A stretch of DNA of 64,000 nucleotides, from the NCBI RefSeq assembly GCF_002210105.1, contig NZ_AQQU01000006.1, forward strand, positions 186,001 through 250,000, written 5' to 3'. The notes beneath the pieces were generated by a model. It was not told the origin of the DNA. It made no database searches and saw nothing but the letters and a program-made list of their open reading frames with translations. The stretch is from Oceanicola sp. 22II-s10i (GTDB lineage Bacteria > Pseudomonadota > Alphaproteobacteria > Rhodobacterales > Rhodobacteraceae). This document shows, piece by piece, positions 26,263 through 35,700 of the stretch; position 1 is the stretch's first letter; the number at the start of each line of letters is the position of its first letter. Both the position numbers and the translations under genes were made by a program.

Positions 26263-26712
26263 ATGAAACCACCCCAAAACCCGGTGCACGGCTGCACAGA
26301 GGCTGCGCAAAACGGCAGAGACATCGCCCGCATGAAAGACGAGATGAACAAGTTCCACGGCCCCGAGGGCAGTTGCGAGGCGGTGTCGGACATGCTGTCC
26401 CGGATCGGGGACAAATGGACGGTGCTGATCGTGTCCTACCTCGGCAACGGCCCGATGCGGTTCAACGAGCTGAAGCGCGGGATCGGCAACATCTCGCAGA
26501 AGATGCTGACCTCCACCCTGCGCAACCTCGAACGCGACGGCCTGATCTCGCGCACCGTGACACCGACGCGCCCGCCCTCGGTCGAATACGCGCTGACCGA
26601 GATGGGGCACTGCCTGTTGGTCCCGGTGTCGAACCTTGCCGCATGGGCCGTGGACAACCGCGAACGCATCGCCGCCGCGCGCAGCAGTTACGACGCCCGC
26701 ACCCCGGAATGA
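26263..26712 (+). CDS. HxlR family transcriptional regulator
   Basis: A 149-residue winged-helix regulator. The HxlR core is visible: [54 protein letters not shown], and [15 protein letters not shown]. Near the N-terminus there is one cysteine ([10 protein letters not shown]) in the position used for redox sensing by some HxlR members (HypR/QorR type), so it may sense electrophiles or quinones. ATG 26263 has GGAGG 7 bp upstream. It probably represses itself and the divergent flavin reductase. Confidence 0.93.
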   Translation: MKPPQNPVHGCTEAAQNGRDIARMKDEMNKFHGPEGSCEAVSDMLSRIGDKWTVLIVSYLGNGPMRFNELKRGIGNISQKMLTSTLRNLERDGLISRTVTPTRPPSVEYALTEMGHCLLVPVSNLAAWAVDNRERIAAARSSYDARTPE

Positions 26713-26783
26713 GCGGCCTCGGCCAGCCCTGGAGCCGTCAAACGCCTCTTGCCGGGAACGAGGCGAAGTGGTCTACAAAAGCC

Positions 26784-28661
26784 ATGAACAAACCGTCCGA
26801 CAACCCAGCAGATCCGTTCAAGAAGGCGCTCGCCGAGGCCACCAAGGTCATGGCGCACGATCCCGAGCTGAACGTCACCTATACGGTCGATCCCTCGGGC
26901 AAGACCGCCGACAGCGTGCGCCTGCCGCAGGTCAGCCGCCGGATGACCAAGGACGAGGTCCTGCTGGCCCGTGGCACCGCCGATGCGCTGGCGCTGCACC
27001 ACCGCTACCACGACGCCGCCACCCACGCGAAATACTCGCCCCCCGGCGCACTGGCGCGCGAGCTCTACGAGGCGATGGAGACGGCGCGTTGCGAGGCCAT
27101 GGGCGCCCGCGACATGCCCGGCACCGCCAAGAACATCGACGCCAAGATTGGCGCCGAGGCGCGCCGCCTCGGCTACGAAGGCATCACCCAGCCCGCCGAT
27201 GCGCCGCTTTCGGTCGCCGCGGGCTATCTGGTCCGCCATCTGGCGACCGGCCGCGACATGCCTGCGGGTGCGCAGAACGTCATGGAACTGTGGCGCGGGT
27301 TCATCGAGGACCGGGCGGGCACGACGCTCGAAGACCTGTCCGAGAAGTTGTCCGACCAGACCGCATTCGCCCGCTTCGCGCGGCAGGTGATCGACGACCT
27401 CGGCTATGGCGACCAGCTGGGCGACGACCCGGACGGCACCGACGAGGACGATCCCGACGAGGCGATCGAAGGCGAGGAGGAAGAGGAACAGCCCGATTCC
27501 ACCGGCTCCGACGACCAGCAGGACGACGACGCCGAGGCGAGCCCGGAACAGAGCCAGGACGAACAGCAGGATCCGTCCGAGGCCACCGTCAGCATGGACG
27601 AGATGGCCGACGAGGAGATGGGCGAAGAGGCCGAGATGCCCGAGGGCGAGGCTCCGCTGGAGCCCCCGCCCCCGCCCGCCGCGTCCGAGGCCGATCCGAA
27701 CTACCTCGTCTACACCGCCGACAACGACGAAGAGGTGAATGCCGAGGATCTCGCCGATCCGGTCGAACTGGAACGCCTGCGCGCCTATCTCGACCAGCAG
27801 CTCGAACCGCTGAAGGGCGCGGTGTCGCGTCTGGCCAACAAGCTGCAGCGCCGCCTGCAGGCCCAGCAGAACCGGTCGTGGGAATTCGACCGCGAGGAAG
27901 GCATCCTCGACGCCGGGCGGCTGGCCCGTGTCGTGGCCAGCCCGACGACGCCGCTGTCTTTCAAGGTCGAGAAGGACACTGAGTTCCGCGACACCGTGGT
28001 GACGCTGCTGCTCGACAACTCCGGCTCGATGCGCGGGCGTCCGATCTCGATCGCCGCGATCTGCGCCGATGTGCTGGCCCGGACGCTGGAACGCTGCAAC
28101 GTGAAGGTTGAGATCCTCGGCTTCACCACCCGCGCGTGGAAAGGCGGGCAGAGCCGCGAGAAGTGGCTGGCCGATGGCCGCCCGCAGCAGCCCGGCCGCC
28201 TGAACGACCTGCGCCACATCATCTACAAAGGCGCCGACGCGCCGTGGCGCCGGGTGCGCCCGAACCTCGGGCTGATGATGAAAGAGGGCCTGCTCAAGGA
28301 AAACATCGACGGCGAGGCACTGGAATGGGCGCACCGCCGGATGCTGATGCGACGTGAGCAGCGCAAGATCCTCATGGTGATCTCGGACGGCGCGCCCGTG
28401 GACGATTCGACCCTGTCGGTGAACCCCGCGAACTACCTCGAGAAGCACCTGCGCGACGTGATCGCGATGGTCGAAAAGCGCAGGCTGGTGGAACTGCTGG
28501 CCATCGGCATCGGCCACGACGTGACCCGCTACTATGACCGCGCGGTGACGATCACCGATGTCGACCAGCTGGCCGGTGCGATGACCGAGCAACTGGCCGC
28601 CCTGTTCGACAGCGACCCGCGCGCGCGGGCCCGGTTCATGGGGATCAGGAAGGCCAGCTGA
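26784..28661 (+). CDS. cobT: cobaltochelatase subunit CobT
   Basis: CobT is the scaffold partner of CobS in the aerobic cobalt chelatase. The 625-residue protein has an N-terminal helical domain, a long acidic low-complexity linker (about 215-320, rich in D, E and Q), and a C-terminal von Willebrand A domain with the MIDAS motif [10 protein letters not shown]. The start ATG 26784 is chosen because residues before it are frame shadow; the ribosome site is weak. It is separated from cobS by five other genes, unusual for this pair. Confidence 0.95.
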   Translation: MNKPSDNPADPFKKALAEATKVMAHDPELNVTYTVDPSGKTADSVRLPQVSRRMTKDEVLLARGTADALALHHRYHDAATHAKYSPPGALARELYEAMETARCEAMGARDMPGTAKNIDAKIGAEARRLGYEGITQPADAPLSVAAGYLVRHLATGRDMPAGAQNVMELWRGFIEDRAGTTLEDLSEKLSDQTAFARFARQVIDDLGYGDQLGDDPDGTDEDDPDEAIEGEEEEEQPDSTGSDDQQDDDAEASPEQSQDEQQDPSEATVSMDEMADEEMGEEAEMPEGEAPLEPPPPPAASEADPNYLVYTADNDEEVNAEDLADPVELERLRAYLDQQLEPLKGAVSRLANKLQRRLQAQQNRSWEFDREEGILDAGRLARVVASPTTPLSFKVEKDTEFRDTVVTLLLDNSGSMRGRPISIAAICADVLARTLERCNVKVEILGFTTRAWKGGQSREKWLADGRPQQPGRLNDLRHIIYKGADAPWRRVRPNLGLMMKEGLLKENIDGEALEWAHRRMLMRREQRKILMVISDGAPVDDSTLSVNPANYLEKHLRDVIAMVEKRRLVELLAIGIGHDVTRYYDRAVTITDVDQLAGAMTEQLAALFDSDPRARARFMGIRKAS

Positions 28662-28697
28662 GGCAGTGATCCGGGCCGGACGACCGGCCCGGCCGCC

Positions 28698-28889
28698 CTA
28701 CTGGCTGACGCGCCCGCGCCCGATCCGGCGAAGCGCGCGCCAGACCTGCTGCACGCGGAACAGCATGTGCTCAAGTTCCTGCCGCCGGAGTTCCCGCCGC
28801 ATCCTGTGCGCGGCGCGTTCACTGTCATCGGGCAGGTCCACGAAGGGGCCGCGGTGCTGCATCAGTCGGGTATCGAAATGGGGCATCAT
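28698..28889 (-). CDS. small basic hypothetical protein
   Basis: 63 residues, rich in arginine and histidine (HRGPFVDLPDDSERAAHRMR, then RRELRRQELEHML). A strong AGGAG lies 8 bp upstream of ATG 28887-28889, which makes it credible despite the size. It converges on cobT and is divergent from the wHTH-hydrolase gene across 151 bp. The predominantly helical, charged make-up could suit nucleic-acid binding, but I see no family match. Confidence 0.6.
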   Translation of the reverse strand: MMPHFDTRLMQHRGPFVDLPDDSERAAHRMRRELRRQELEHMLFRVQQVWRALRRIGRGRVSQ

Positions 28890-29040
28890 GATCGTGTCTC
28901 CTCGTTGCTGACACCACCCTGCCCGCCGCTCGCGCCGCCCGCTTGCAGGAACCCCCGAGACTTTCCTTAGAATTCCCCGAGATTTCGCTGGGCACCGCTA
29001 AACCCTTGCCCGGCGGCCAGCTTCGGGGCCAAATCGCTGC

Positions 29041-30228
29041 ATGCGATACCGCTTCGCCTCCTGCGTGCTCGACACGGACCGCCACGTTCTCTTCCGCGAC
29101 GACGTGCCGGTCGCGGTGGAGCCGCAGGTCTTCGACCTGCTGCAGCTGCTGGTCGAGACCCCCGACCGGCTGCTGACCCGTGACGAGATCGTCGGCCGCG
29201 TCTGGCAGGGACGCATCGTATCGGAAAGCGCGATTTCGGCCCGTATCGCCTCGGCCCGAAAGGCGGTCGGCGACGATGGCAAGCGTCAGGCGGTCATTCA
29301 GACGGTCAGCCGGCGCGGACTGAAACTCGCCGTCACCGTCACCGTCGAGGGCGCAGCCCCCTCCGCCGCGCCCGCCCCCGCCGCTTCGCCGCCACCCCGC
29401 ATCCGCTACACCACCACCCCGAACGGACGCGAGGTCGCATGGTCGCTCAGCGGGTCGGGGCCACCGGTGGTGATCGCCAGCTACATCGCCACGGATCTCG
29501 AGGCGGACTGGACCCTGCCCACCGAACGCGCCCTGTTCGAGGCGATCGGCGCGCAGAACACCCTGCTGCGATACGACCCGTCCGGCACCGGTCAGTCGGG
29601 GCGCGGGATGCCGCAGCTCGACTACGACCTGCAGGCCGACGAGCTGAAAGCGGCGGCGGACGCGGCGGGGCTTGAGCGGTTCGCGCTGCTCGCCCGCTCC
29701 GGCGCGGCGCTGACAGCGATCCACTTCGCCGCGCGCTACCCCGAACGGGTCAGCCGGATGCTGATCGTCGGCGGATATGCCGAGGGCTGGGAACGGCGCG
29801 CCCTGACGGGCGACGCGGGCAGCGCGGCGATGATGCAGCTTGTCACGGAAGGCTGGCGCAATCCCGAGGGCGCCTTCGGCAGCACCTTCCTGCTCGCCTA
29901 CCTGCCCGAGGGACCGATCGAGGCCGTCGAGGGACTGGCCCGCGTGATGCGCGAAGCCGTCGATCCCGAGGCGGAAATGGCCCTGCGACACCTGCAGCAC
30001 ACCAGTTCGGTCCTGCACCTGCTGCCCCGCATCGCCTGCCCCACGCTGATCCTGCACGCCCGGCGCGACCGCATTCACCCGGTGTCCGAGGCGCGCAAGC
30101 TGGCCGCCGGCATCCCGGACGCGGAACTGATCACCTTCGACACCGCGAACCACATGCCCCTGCTGGGACATCCGCTGTGGCAGGCGCATCTGGACGCGAC
30201 GCTCGAATTCCTGGGCAGGCCGGGTTAG
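29041..30228 (+). CDS. winged-helix (OmpR/CadC-type) DNA-binding domain fused to an alpha/beta hydrolase
   Basis: 395 residues. Residues 1-97 form an OmpR/PhoB-type winged helix (VEPQVFDLLQLLVETPDRLL, ESAISARIASARKAVGDDG, QTVSRRG). A proline/alanine linker (105-120) leads to an alpha/beta hydrolase (about 125-392) with an intact triad: nucleophile Ser220 in LLARSGAAL, acid Asp343 in HARRDRIHP and His371 in TANHMPLLG. There is no membrane segment, so it is not a CadC-like membrane sensor. It could be a regulator controlled by hydrolysis or binding of a small ester. The start agrees with the family winged-helix N-terminus; the ribosome site is weak. Confidence 0.9.
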   Translation: MRYRFASCVLDTDRHVLFRDDVPVAVEPQVFDLLQLLVETPDRLLTRDEIVGRVWQGRIVSESAISARIASARKAVGDDGKRQAVIQTVSRRGLKLAVTVTVEGAAPSAAPAPAASPPPRIRYTTTPNGREVAWSLSGSGPPVVIASYIATDLEADWTLPTERALFEAIGAQNTLLRYDPSGTGQSGRGMPQLDYDLQADELKAAADAAGLERFALLARSGAALTAIHFAARYPERVSRMLIVGGYAEGWERRALTGDAGSAAMMQLVTEGWRNPEGAFGSTFLLAYLPEGPIEAVEGLARVMREAVDPEAEMALRHLQHTSSVLHLLPRIACPTLILHARRDRIHPVSEARKLAAGIPDAELITFDTANHMPLLGHPLWQAHLDATLEFLGRPG

Positions 30229-30378
30229 GCGAACGCCTCGCGCAGTCCGGCTGCCGCCGCCGCGAGAGCCTCAGGCACCGCCCCCCGCCTCTCCCGGCCA
30301 AATGACCGCGACGTCTGGCAACCCGGACCAAAATCCCTATTCTGCCGGAAACGCCCTCCCCTCAGCGAGCACGCCATC

Positions 30379-32178
30379 TTGTTCCAGACCTTCGACACCC
30401 CGACCTCGCCCGAGACCGGCCCGGCCCGCCTTGCCGCCCTGCGCGGGGCCATGAAGGACGCCCGCGTCGACGGATTCATCGTCCCCCGCGCCGATGCGCA
30501 TCAGGGTGAATACGTGGCCGAGCACGATGCGCGGCTGGCGTGGCTGACGGGCTTCACGGGCTCCGCCGGGTTCTGCATCGCGCTGGCGGATGTCGCGGGC
30601 GTGTTCATCGACGGGCGCTACCGGGTGCAGGTCAAGGACCAGGTCGCGCCCGAGGTCTACACCCCGGTGCACTGGCCCGAGACGCGCCCCGCCGACTGGC
30701 TCAAGGCGCATCTGAAGGGTGGCACGGTCGCCTACGATCCGTGGCTGCACGCGACGGGCGAGATCGACACGCTGACCCGCGCGCTGACCGGCAGCGGCAT
30801 CCGGCTGAAACCGCTGGAAAACCTCGTCGACCGGGTGTGGGAGGATCAGCCCTCCCCGCCTGCGGGCGAGATCAAGCCCTACCCCCTCCAGTTCGCGGGC
30901 GAAGCGCATGCCGACAAACGCAAACGGCTGGCCGAGGGGCTTGCGAATGCCGGGCACAAGGCCGCCGTCATCACGCTGGCCGACAGCATCGCGTGGCTGC
31001 TGAACGTGCGCGGCTCCGACATCCCGCGCAACCCGGTGCCGCATGCCTTCGCGATCCTACACGCCGACGGCGCGGTGGAGCTGTTCACCGCCCCCGCCAA
31101 GGTAACGGACGACCTGCGCGCCCATCTGGGCAGCGGCGTCGCCCTGCACGATCCCGCGCATTTCGCTGCCCGCCTGTCCGCGCTGAGCGGTCCGGTGCGG
31201 ATCGACCCGGTGTCCTGCCCGGTCTGGGTCCGGATGCAGCTCGAGGCCGCGAATATCGACATCGCCGAGGGGCAGGATCCCTGCATCCTGCCGAAGGCCG
31301 CGAAATCCGAGGCCGAGATCCAGGGCACGCGCGAGGCGCACCTGCGCGACGCCGCCGCCATGTGCCGCCTGCTGGCGTGGTTCGACGCCGCCGACAAGGG
31401 CGGGATGACCGAGATTGACCTCGTCACCGCGCTGGAAGGCTTCCGGGCGGAAACGAACTCGCTGCTCGACATCTCCTTCGACACGATCTGCGGCTCCGGT
31501 CCCCATGGCGCGCTGCCGCATTACCGGGTCAGCACCGACAGCAACCGCGGCTTCGAAGAGGGCGACCTGATCGTCCTCGACAGCGGCGGGCAGTATTTCG
31601 ACGGCACCACCGACATCACCCGCACGCTGGTGGTCGGCACCGCCGGGTCTGAGGAAAAAGCCTGCTTCACCCGCGTGTTACAGGGCATGATCGCCGTGTC
31701 CCGCCTGCGCTTTCCGCGCGGGCTGGCGGGGATGCACCTCGACGCCTTCGCCCGCCGTCCGCTCTGGGAGGCGGGGCTCGACTACGACCACGGCACAGGG
31801 CACGGCGTCGGCACCTACCTCTGCGTCCACGAGGGGCCGCAGCGTCTGTCCCGTATCTCCGACGTGCCGCTTCAGCCCGGCATGATCCTGTCGAACGAAC
31901 CGGGTTATTATCGCGAGGGCGCGTTCGGCATCCGGATCGAGAACCTGATCGTCGTGCAGCCCGCCCCGGCGCTGGAGGGCGCGGACCCGCGGGACATGCT
32001 GCATTTCGAGACGATCACATGGGTGCCGATCGACACCTCGCTGATCGACCGCACCCTGCTGACCCGGCCCGAGGTCGACTGGATCAACGCCTACCATTCC
32101 GCATGTCGGGACAAGATCGCGCCACGTCTGGACGGCGCGGCCGCAATATGGTTGCATCGCGCGACCGAGCCGATCTGA
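30379..32178 (+). CDS. M24 family aminopeptidase P (Xaa-Pro aminopeptidase)
   Basis: Removes N-terminal residues that precede proline. 599 residues, the long three-domain form: two creatinase-like N-terminal domains, then a pita-bread catalytic domain. Metal ligands are visible in LDSGGQYFDGTTDITRT (two Asp), HGTGHGVGTYLCVHEGP (His), LSNEPGYY (Glu) and IRIENL (Glu), with GSGPHGALPHYR before them. The start is TTG 30379, accepted because the translated MFQTFD and the following ARLAALRGAM match the usual start of this family. No signal peptide, so cytoplasmic. Confidence 0.92.
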   Translation: MFQTFDTPTSPETGPARLAALRGAMKDARVDGFIVPRADAHQGEYVAEHDARLAWLTGFTGSAGFCIALADVAGVFIDGRYRVQVKDQVAPEVYTPVHWPETRPADWLKAHLKGGTVAYDPWLHATGEIDTLTRALTGSGIRLKPLENLVDRVWEDQPSPPAGEIKPYPLQFAGEAHADKRKRLAEGLANAGHKAAVITLADSIAWLLNVRGSDIPRNPVPHAFAILHADGAVELFTAPAKVTDDLRAHLGSGVALHDPAHFAARLSALSGPVRIDPVSCPVWVRMQLEAANIDIAEGQDPCILPKAAKSEAEIQGTREAHLRDAAAMCRLLAWFDAADKGGMTEIDLVTALEGFRAETNSLLDISFDTICGSGPHGALPHYRVSTDSNRGFEEGDLIVLDSGGQYFDGTTDITRTLVVGTAGSEEKACFTRVLQGMIAVSRLRFPRGLAGMHLDAFARRPLWEAGLDYDHGTGHGVGTYLCVHEGPQRLSRISDVPLQPGMILSNEPGYYREGAFGIRIENLIVVQPAPALEGADPRDMLHFETITWVPIDTSLIDRTLLTRPEVDWINAYHSACRDKIAPRLDGAAAIWLHRATEPI

Positions 32179-32291
32179 CCCGGCACGCCGCATCCCCGAC
32201 GACACATTCCGCGCGGGATCGGCCATCCTGACATGACACTGTTACCTGTTGGGGTCATCCGACCCCGATACGACCCGATGGGAGAGACCGC

Positions 32292-32633
32292 ATGACCGAC
32301 ATCACGATCCGAAAGGCCCCCGGCACATGGACCGTCCGTGCCGGAGGTGCCGTCCTTGCCGAAAGCCGCAACGCGCTGGAACTGACCGAGGGGGACCGCC
32401 CCTTCGTCATCTACTTCCCGCGCGGCGACATCGCGATGGCCTTCCTCGACAAGACCGACCACACCACCCATTGCCCCAAGAAGGGCGACGCGACCTATTA
32501 CTCGATCTTCACCAAGAGCACCGAGCTGAAGAACGCGGCCTGGAGCTATGAGGATCCGATGGATCAGGTGGCCGAGATCAAGGACCACCTCGCCTTCTAT
32601 TCCAGCGACACCGTCACGGTCGAACGGGTCTGA
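32292..32633 (+). CDS. DUF427 domain-containing protein
   Basis: A 113-residue protein made of one DUF427 domain. Typical features are the WTVRAGGAVLAESRNALEL opening, VIYFPRGDIAMAFLDKTDHT and CPKKGDATYYSIF with the conserved Cys and Tyr, followed by AWSYEDPMDQVAEIKDHLAF. The fold is known from structures but the activity is not. A GGGAGAG ribosome site precedes ATG 32292. It lies 15 bp before the DAO oxidoreductase gene, so the two are probably co-transcribed. Confidence 0.92.
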   Translation: MTDITIRKAPGTWTVRAGGAVLAESRNALELTEGDRPFVIYFPRGDIAMAFLDKTDHTTHCPKKGDATYYSIFTKSTELKNAAWSYEDPMDQVAEIKDHLAFYSSDTVTVERV

Positions 32634-32648
32634 GGCAACACATCACCC

Positions 32649-33686
32649 ATGGGTCAACGCATCGCCATCGTCGGCGCCGGGATCGTCGGCGCCATGGTCG
32701 CGCGCCAGCTGGCGCGGGCCGGACATGACGTCACGCTGATCGACGCCGCGATGTCGCCGGGGCGCGGCGTGTCGGGCCGGTCGTTCGGCTGGATGACCCA
32801 GCTTGCAGGCTACCGCCCGCCCTCGCCCGAGGCCTTCGCCGTCCGCGCCGAGGGCCGCCGCGCCTATGACGTGCTGAACGAACAGATGGATCGCAAGCTC
32901 TTCGCCGCAGGGGACGGTGCGATGGTCTGGCGCGCCGATCCGGCCGAGACCGAGGCGCTGGTGGCGGAACGCAAGGCGCTCGGCGCCGATGTGGTGCTGG
33001 CCGGGCCCGAGACGATTGCGCGCATTGCTCCGCATCTTGCCTCTCCGCCACCGGTCGCAGCCTATTCGGCGTCGGACATCTTCCTGCGCCCGGCGCTGGC
33101 GGCCGAGAGACTGGCCAAGGATGCCTCGGATCATGGCGCTCTGCTGGCCTTCGGGCATTCCGTGCTGGGCATCTGGATGAAGGACGACCGCGCGGCGGGT
33201 GTCTGGCTGACCGATACGACGATTCCCGCCGATCACGTGGTGATCGCGGCGGGCGGCACCAGCACCGGCCTGCTGCCCGAGGGGATCGAGCGGCCCGATG
33301 TCATGCTGTCGCCCTCGGCGCTCATCACCCTGACGGCGGATGGCCCCGCCCCGGCGCTGGCCATGTCCGGCCCGGACCTGGAGATCCGCAAGGACCGGCG
33401 CGACGGCCATTTCCTCGTCGCCGCCTCCGTGTCGCAGACCGAAAAGACCGACCGCGACGCGCTGGCCGAAAAGCAACGCGCCACGGCGCAGCGGCTGTTT
33501 CCCGGCCTGCGCAACTGGCGCATCGCCAGCGCCGGGATCGCGTCCCGCCCGATTCCGCGCAATGACACCAACATGCTCGCCGGTCCGGTCGCGGGCGTGC
33601 CGAACCTGCACCTCGCCGTCGGCCATCCGGGAGTCACTCTGGCCCCGGTCATCGCCGCGCGGATCGCCGCCTCACTCGGCGGCTGA
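32649..33686 (+). CDS. FAD-dependent oxidoreductase (DAO family)
   Basis: A 345-residue D-amino acid oxidase-like flavoenzyme. The FAD-binding GxGxxG loop is visible as IAIVGAGIVGAMVARQLARAG, here read in two parts (IAIVGAGIVGAM and VARQLARAG), followed by acidic VTLIDAA, and a second VVIAAGGTSTGLL near residue 200. The C-terminus VGHPGVTLAPVIAARIAASL matches family members such as glycine or sarcosine oxidases. The substrate is unknown. The 3' end overlaps the convergent GT61 gene by 15 bp. Confidence 0.88.
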   Translation: MGQRIAIVGAGIVGAMVARQLARAGHDVTLIDAAMSPGRGVSGRSFGWMTQLAGYRPPSPEAFAVRAEGRRAYDVLNEQMDRKLFAAGDGAMVWRADPAETEALVAERKALGADVVLAGPETIARIAPHLASPPPVAAYSASDIFLRPALAAERLAKDASDHGALLAFGHSVLGIWMKDDRAAGVWLTDTTIPADHVVIAAGGTSTGLLPEGIERPDVMLSPSALITLTADGPAPALAMSGPDLEIRKDRRDGHFLVAASVSQTEKTDRDALAEKQRATAQRLFPGLRNWRIASAGIASRPIPRNDTNMLAGPVAGVPNLHLAVGHPGVTLAPVIAARIAASLGG

Positions 33687-34838
33687 GGCCCGCGCCTCTC
33701 GCCGGCGCCGCTTGCGGCGGGTGTCGACCGCCTGCATGTTCCCGACACGCTTGCCCATCAGGGCAATCACCTCGGCATCTTCCATGTCGGACCAGCCCGC
33801 CTTGCCGCTGACGAAACCCTCGGCGGCCAGCATGAGTTCGACCTTGGGAAAATCCAGCTCGCCCAGCCCCATGCGCTTGGCCGTGGTGCCCTCGGGCATC
33901 CAGATCCGCCGCAGCGCCTGAACCGCCAGCGGCTCGCGCCCGCCGAAACTGGCCATGTGCTGTTCGATGAAATTCGAAGCCGTTGACCTGCGCCGCAGCA
34001 CCACCGCTGTCTGCTGCTCGGGTCGGGCCACCATCGCGAACATGTGCAGCGCAGACCCTTCGGCGCCGATCACGTATTTCGCGGCCTTGTAGCGGGCGAC
34101 CTGCACCTCCATCGAATGCTTCTGCGGATGGAAGATCTCATAGCCCTCGGCGACAAGATACTGTTCCAGCCGCGTCTCGCCGATCAGTCCGCCACGACCC
34201 ACACCAAGCTCGGATCGCGAGATATAGAGCTTCTCCGGCCCCTCGGCGGTCACGCCCTTGCCGAAGCTGCGGTGGATCGCGCCGCGATAGGCGTCGGTGC
34301 CGCGAATGATCTCGCCCAGTCCGAACCCCTGCCCCGGCACGACCAGATGATCGACACGCACGGGATCGGTCACGACCCGCAGCGGCAGGTTGGAGCCCAT
34401 CAGGTCGAAGAACGCCGACTGGAATCCCGAGACCTGTTCGCCCACCTTGGGCCGCTTGGGAATGAACAGGACGCCATCGGCATCCCTGACCAGATCCAGC
34501 GCCCAGAGCCGCGTGGTGCTTTCGGCAAGGAAGTGTCCGAAATGCTGCCACAGCACCCCGCCCCAGATCCACTTGCCCTCAAGCGTATCGACCTTCCCCT
34601 TTGGCATCGCCGGTTCGGTCGTCAGGGGCCGCCACTTGCGCCACAGTGCCCCCTCGCCGCAATAGCGGCCATCGGAATGCAGGACACCGGCCGCCTGGAC
34701 GAAGGCGCTTTCGACCGGGGGCACCACGACGGCCCCCTTGAGGTCGATCAGCGCTTCGGACCAGCCCCCGCCGGACTGCGGCTTGCCCGCCGGGTCGTGC
34801 GGATCCTCGGGGGTTTCCGGGGTGTCGGTCATGTTCAT
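33672..34838 (-). CDS. glycosyltransferase 61 family protein (DUF563)
   Basis: A 388-residue protein with the GT61/DUF563 pattern: GGVLWQHFGHFLAESTTRLW, then GPEKLYISRSELGVGRGG, a HPQKHSMEVQVARYKAAKYV helix and VIGAEGSALHMFAMV, the last being the most conserved motif of the family. Members add xylose, GlcNAc or other sugars to surface polymers in bacteria; the acceptor here is unknown. Its start overlaps the FkbM gene stop (ATGA), so the two work as a pair. The C-terminal tail is strongly basic. Confidence 0.88.
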   Translation of the reverse strand: MNMTDTPETPEDPHDPAGKPQSGGGWSEALIDLKGAVVVPPVESAFVQAAGVLHSDGRYCGEGALWRKWRPLTTEPAMPKGKVDTLEGKWIWGGVLWQHFGHFLAESTTRLWALDLVRDADGVLFIPKRPKVGEQVSGFQSAFFDLMGSNLPLRVVTDPVRVDHLVVPGQGFGLGEIIRGTDAYRGAIHRSFGKGVTAEGPEKLYISRSELGVGRGGLIGETRLEQYLVAEGYEIFHPQKHSMEVQVARYKAAKYVIGAEGSALHMFAMVARPEQQTAVVLRRRSTASNFIEQHMASFGGREPLAVQALRRIWMPEGTTAKRMGLGELDFPKVELMLAAEGFVSGKAGWSDMEDAEVIALMGKRVGNMQAVDTRRKRRRREARASAAE

Positions 34839-35569
34839 GCCCCGCGCGGTCGCTCGCAGGCCCAGACGACCCGGTTTGAACAGGGCGCGATCCGTTCGAA
34901 TCCGGCGTCGCGGATGATCGTCTTGGCCTCGCGCATCGCCTCGACCCCGTAAACGCCGGGATGGAATTCCAAAACGATGGCGCGGAACGTGAAAAGGTCG
35001 CCGTGGCGCAGGATGTCCAGCTCTCCGCCCTCGATATCCATCACCAGGACATCCGGGCTTTCCTTCGCGACCAGCCGGTTGAAGTCCGTCGCGGGCACCT
35101 CGACCTCGACCGTCTGACGATTGCGCCGCGGGGTCAGCGAGGATCCGAGATAGGACTTCGCGATATGGAAGCTGACCGTTTCAGGATGTCCCGGCTCGGC
35201 CATCAGGACCTCGTTGCGGACGCTGATGCGGCTGTCGATGTGGTTCATGCGGTAAAGCGCGCGGATATGCGGGATCAGCGCGGGGTTCGCCTCGAACGAC
35301 AGGACCCGCGCGGGGCGCAGGTTCTTGGCGATGATGCCGCCGACGATGCCAAGGCCCGCGCCCATTTCCAGAACCGTGTCACCGGCCCGGACGACGCGCA
35401 GGGCACCGATGATTTCCTGTTCCTCGTAGCGGCCCGCATTGATCCGCTGCACCCGGTCGCCGTGAACGAAGGGGCTTTCGGGCACGTCAACGCCCATGCA
35501 GGACGCCGCAATCGCCGGACGCGCCTCATCTTCCGCTCGGACTGCCGAAGCTTTCACTGACCACCTCAT
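34835..35569 (-). CDS. FkbM family methyltransferase
   Basis: A 244-residue SAM-dependent methyltransferase of the FkbM type. Motif I is VLEMGAGLGIVGGIIAKNL, with the acidic end of the second strand in LSFEANPALIPHIR, and the FkbM-specific VLVMDIEGGELDIL. FkbM enzymes O-methylate sugars or polyketides. Coupling to the GT61 gene suggests methylation of a glycan made by that enzyme. The start at ATG 35569 has a poor ribosome site; an internal ATG (MGVDVPESPFVHG) is an alternative. Confidence 0.88.
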   Translation of the reverse strand: MRWSVKASAVRAEDEARPAIAASCMGVDVPESPFVHGDRVQRINAGRYEEQEIIGALRVVRAGDTVLEMGAGLGIVGGIIAKNLRPARVLSFEANPALIPHIRALYRMNHIDSRISVRNEVLMAEPGHPETVSFHIAKSYLGSSLTPRRNRQTVEVEVPATDFNRLVAKESPDVLVMDIEGGELDILRHGDLFTFRAIVLEFHPGVYGVEAMREAKTIIRDAGFERIAPCSNRVVWACERPRGA

Positions 35570-35700
35570 CTTTATTGCCCAAGGGCATTATGTTTTGCGG
35601 TCAAAGGTAAATGATTTCTTCGAATCCCGCCAATCGTGCGGGACTCCGCCGACCGCCGGGCGGGGGCAATCGTGCCTTCCGCGCATCGGTCCGGGGCGGA

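Noticed and set aside
24365-26784. Cobalamin riboswitch or mobile element between cobS and cobT
   Set aside because: No B12-box sequence, transposase, integrase or terminal repeats were visible in the interval.
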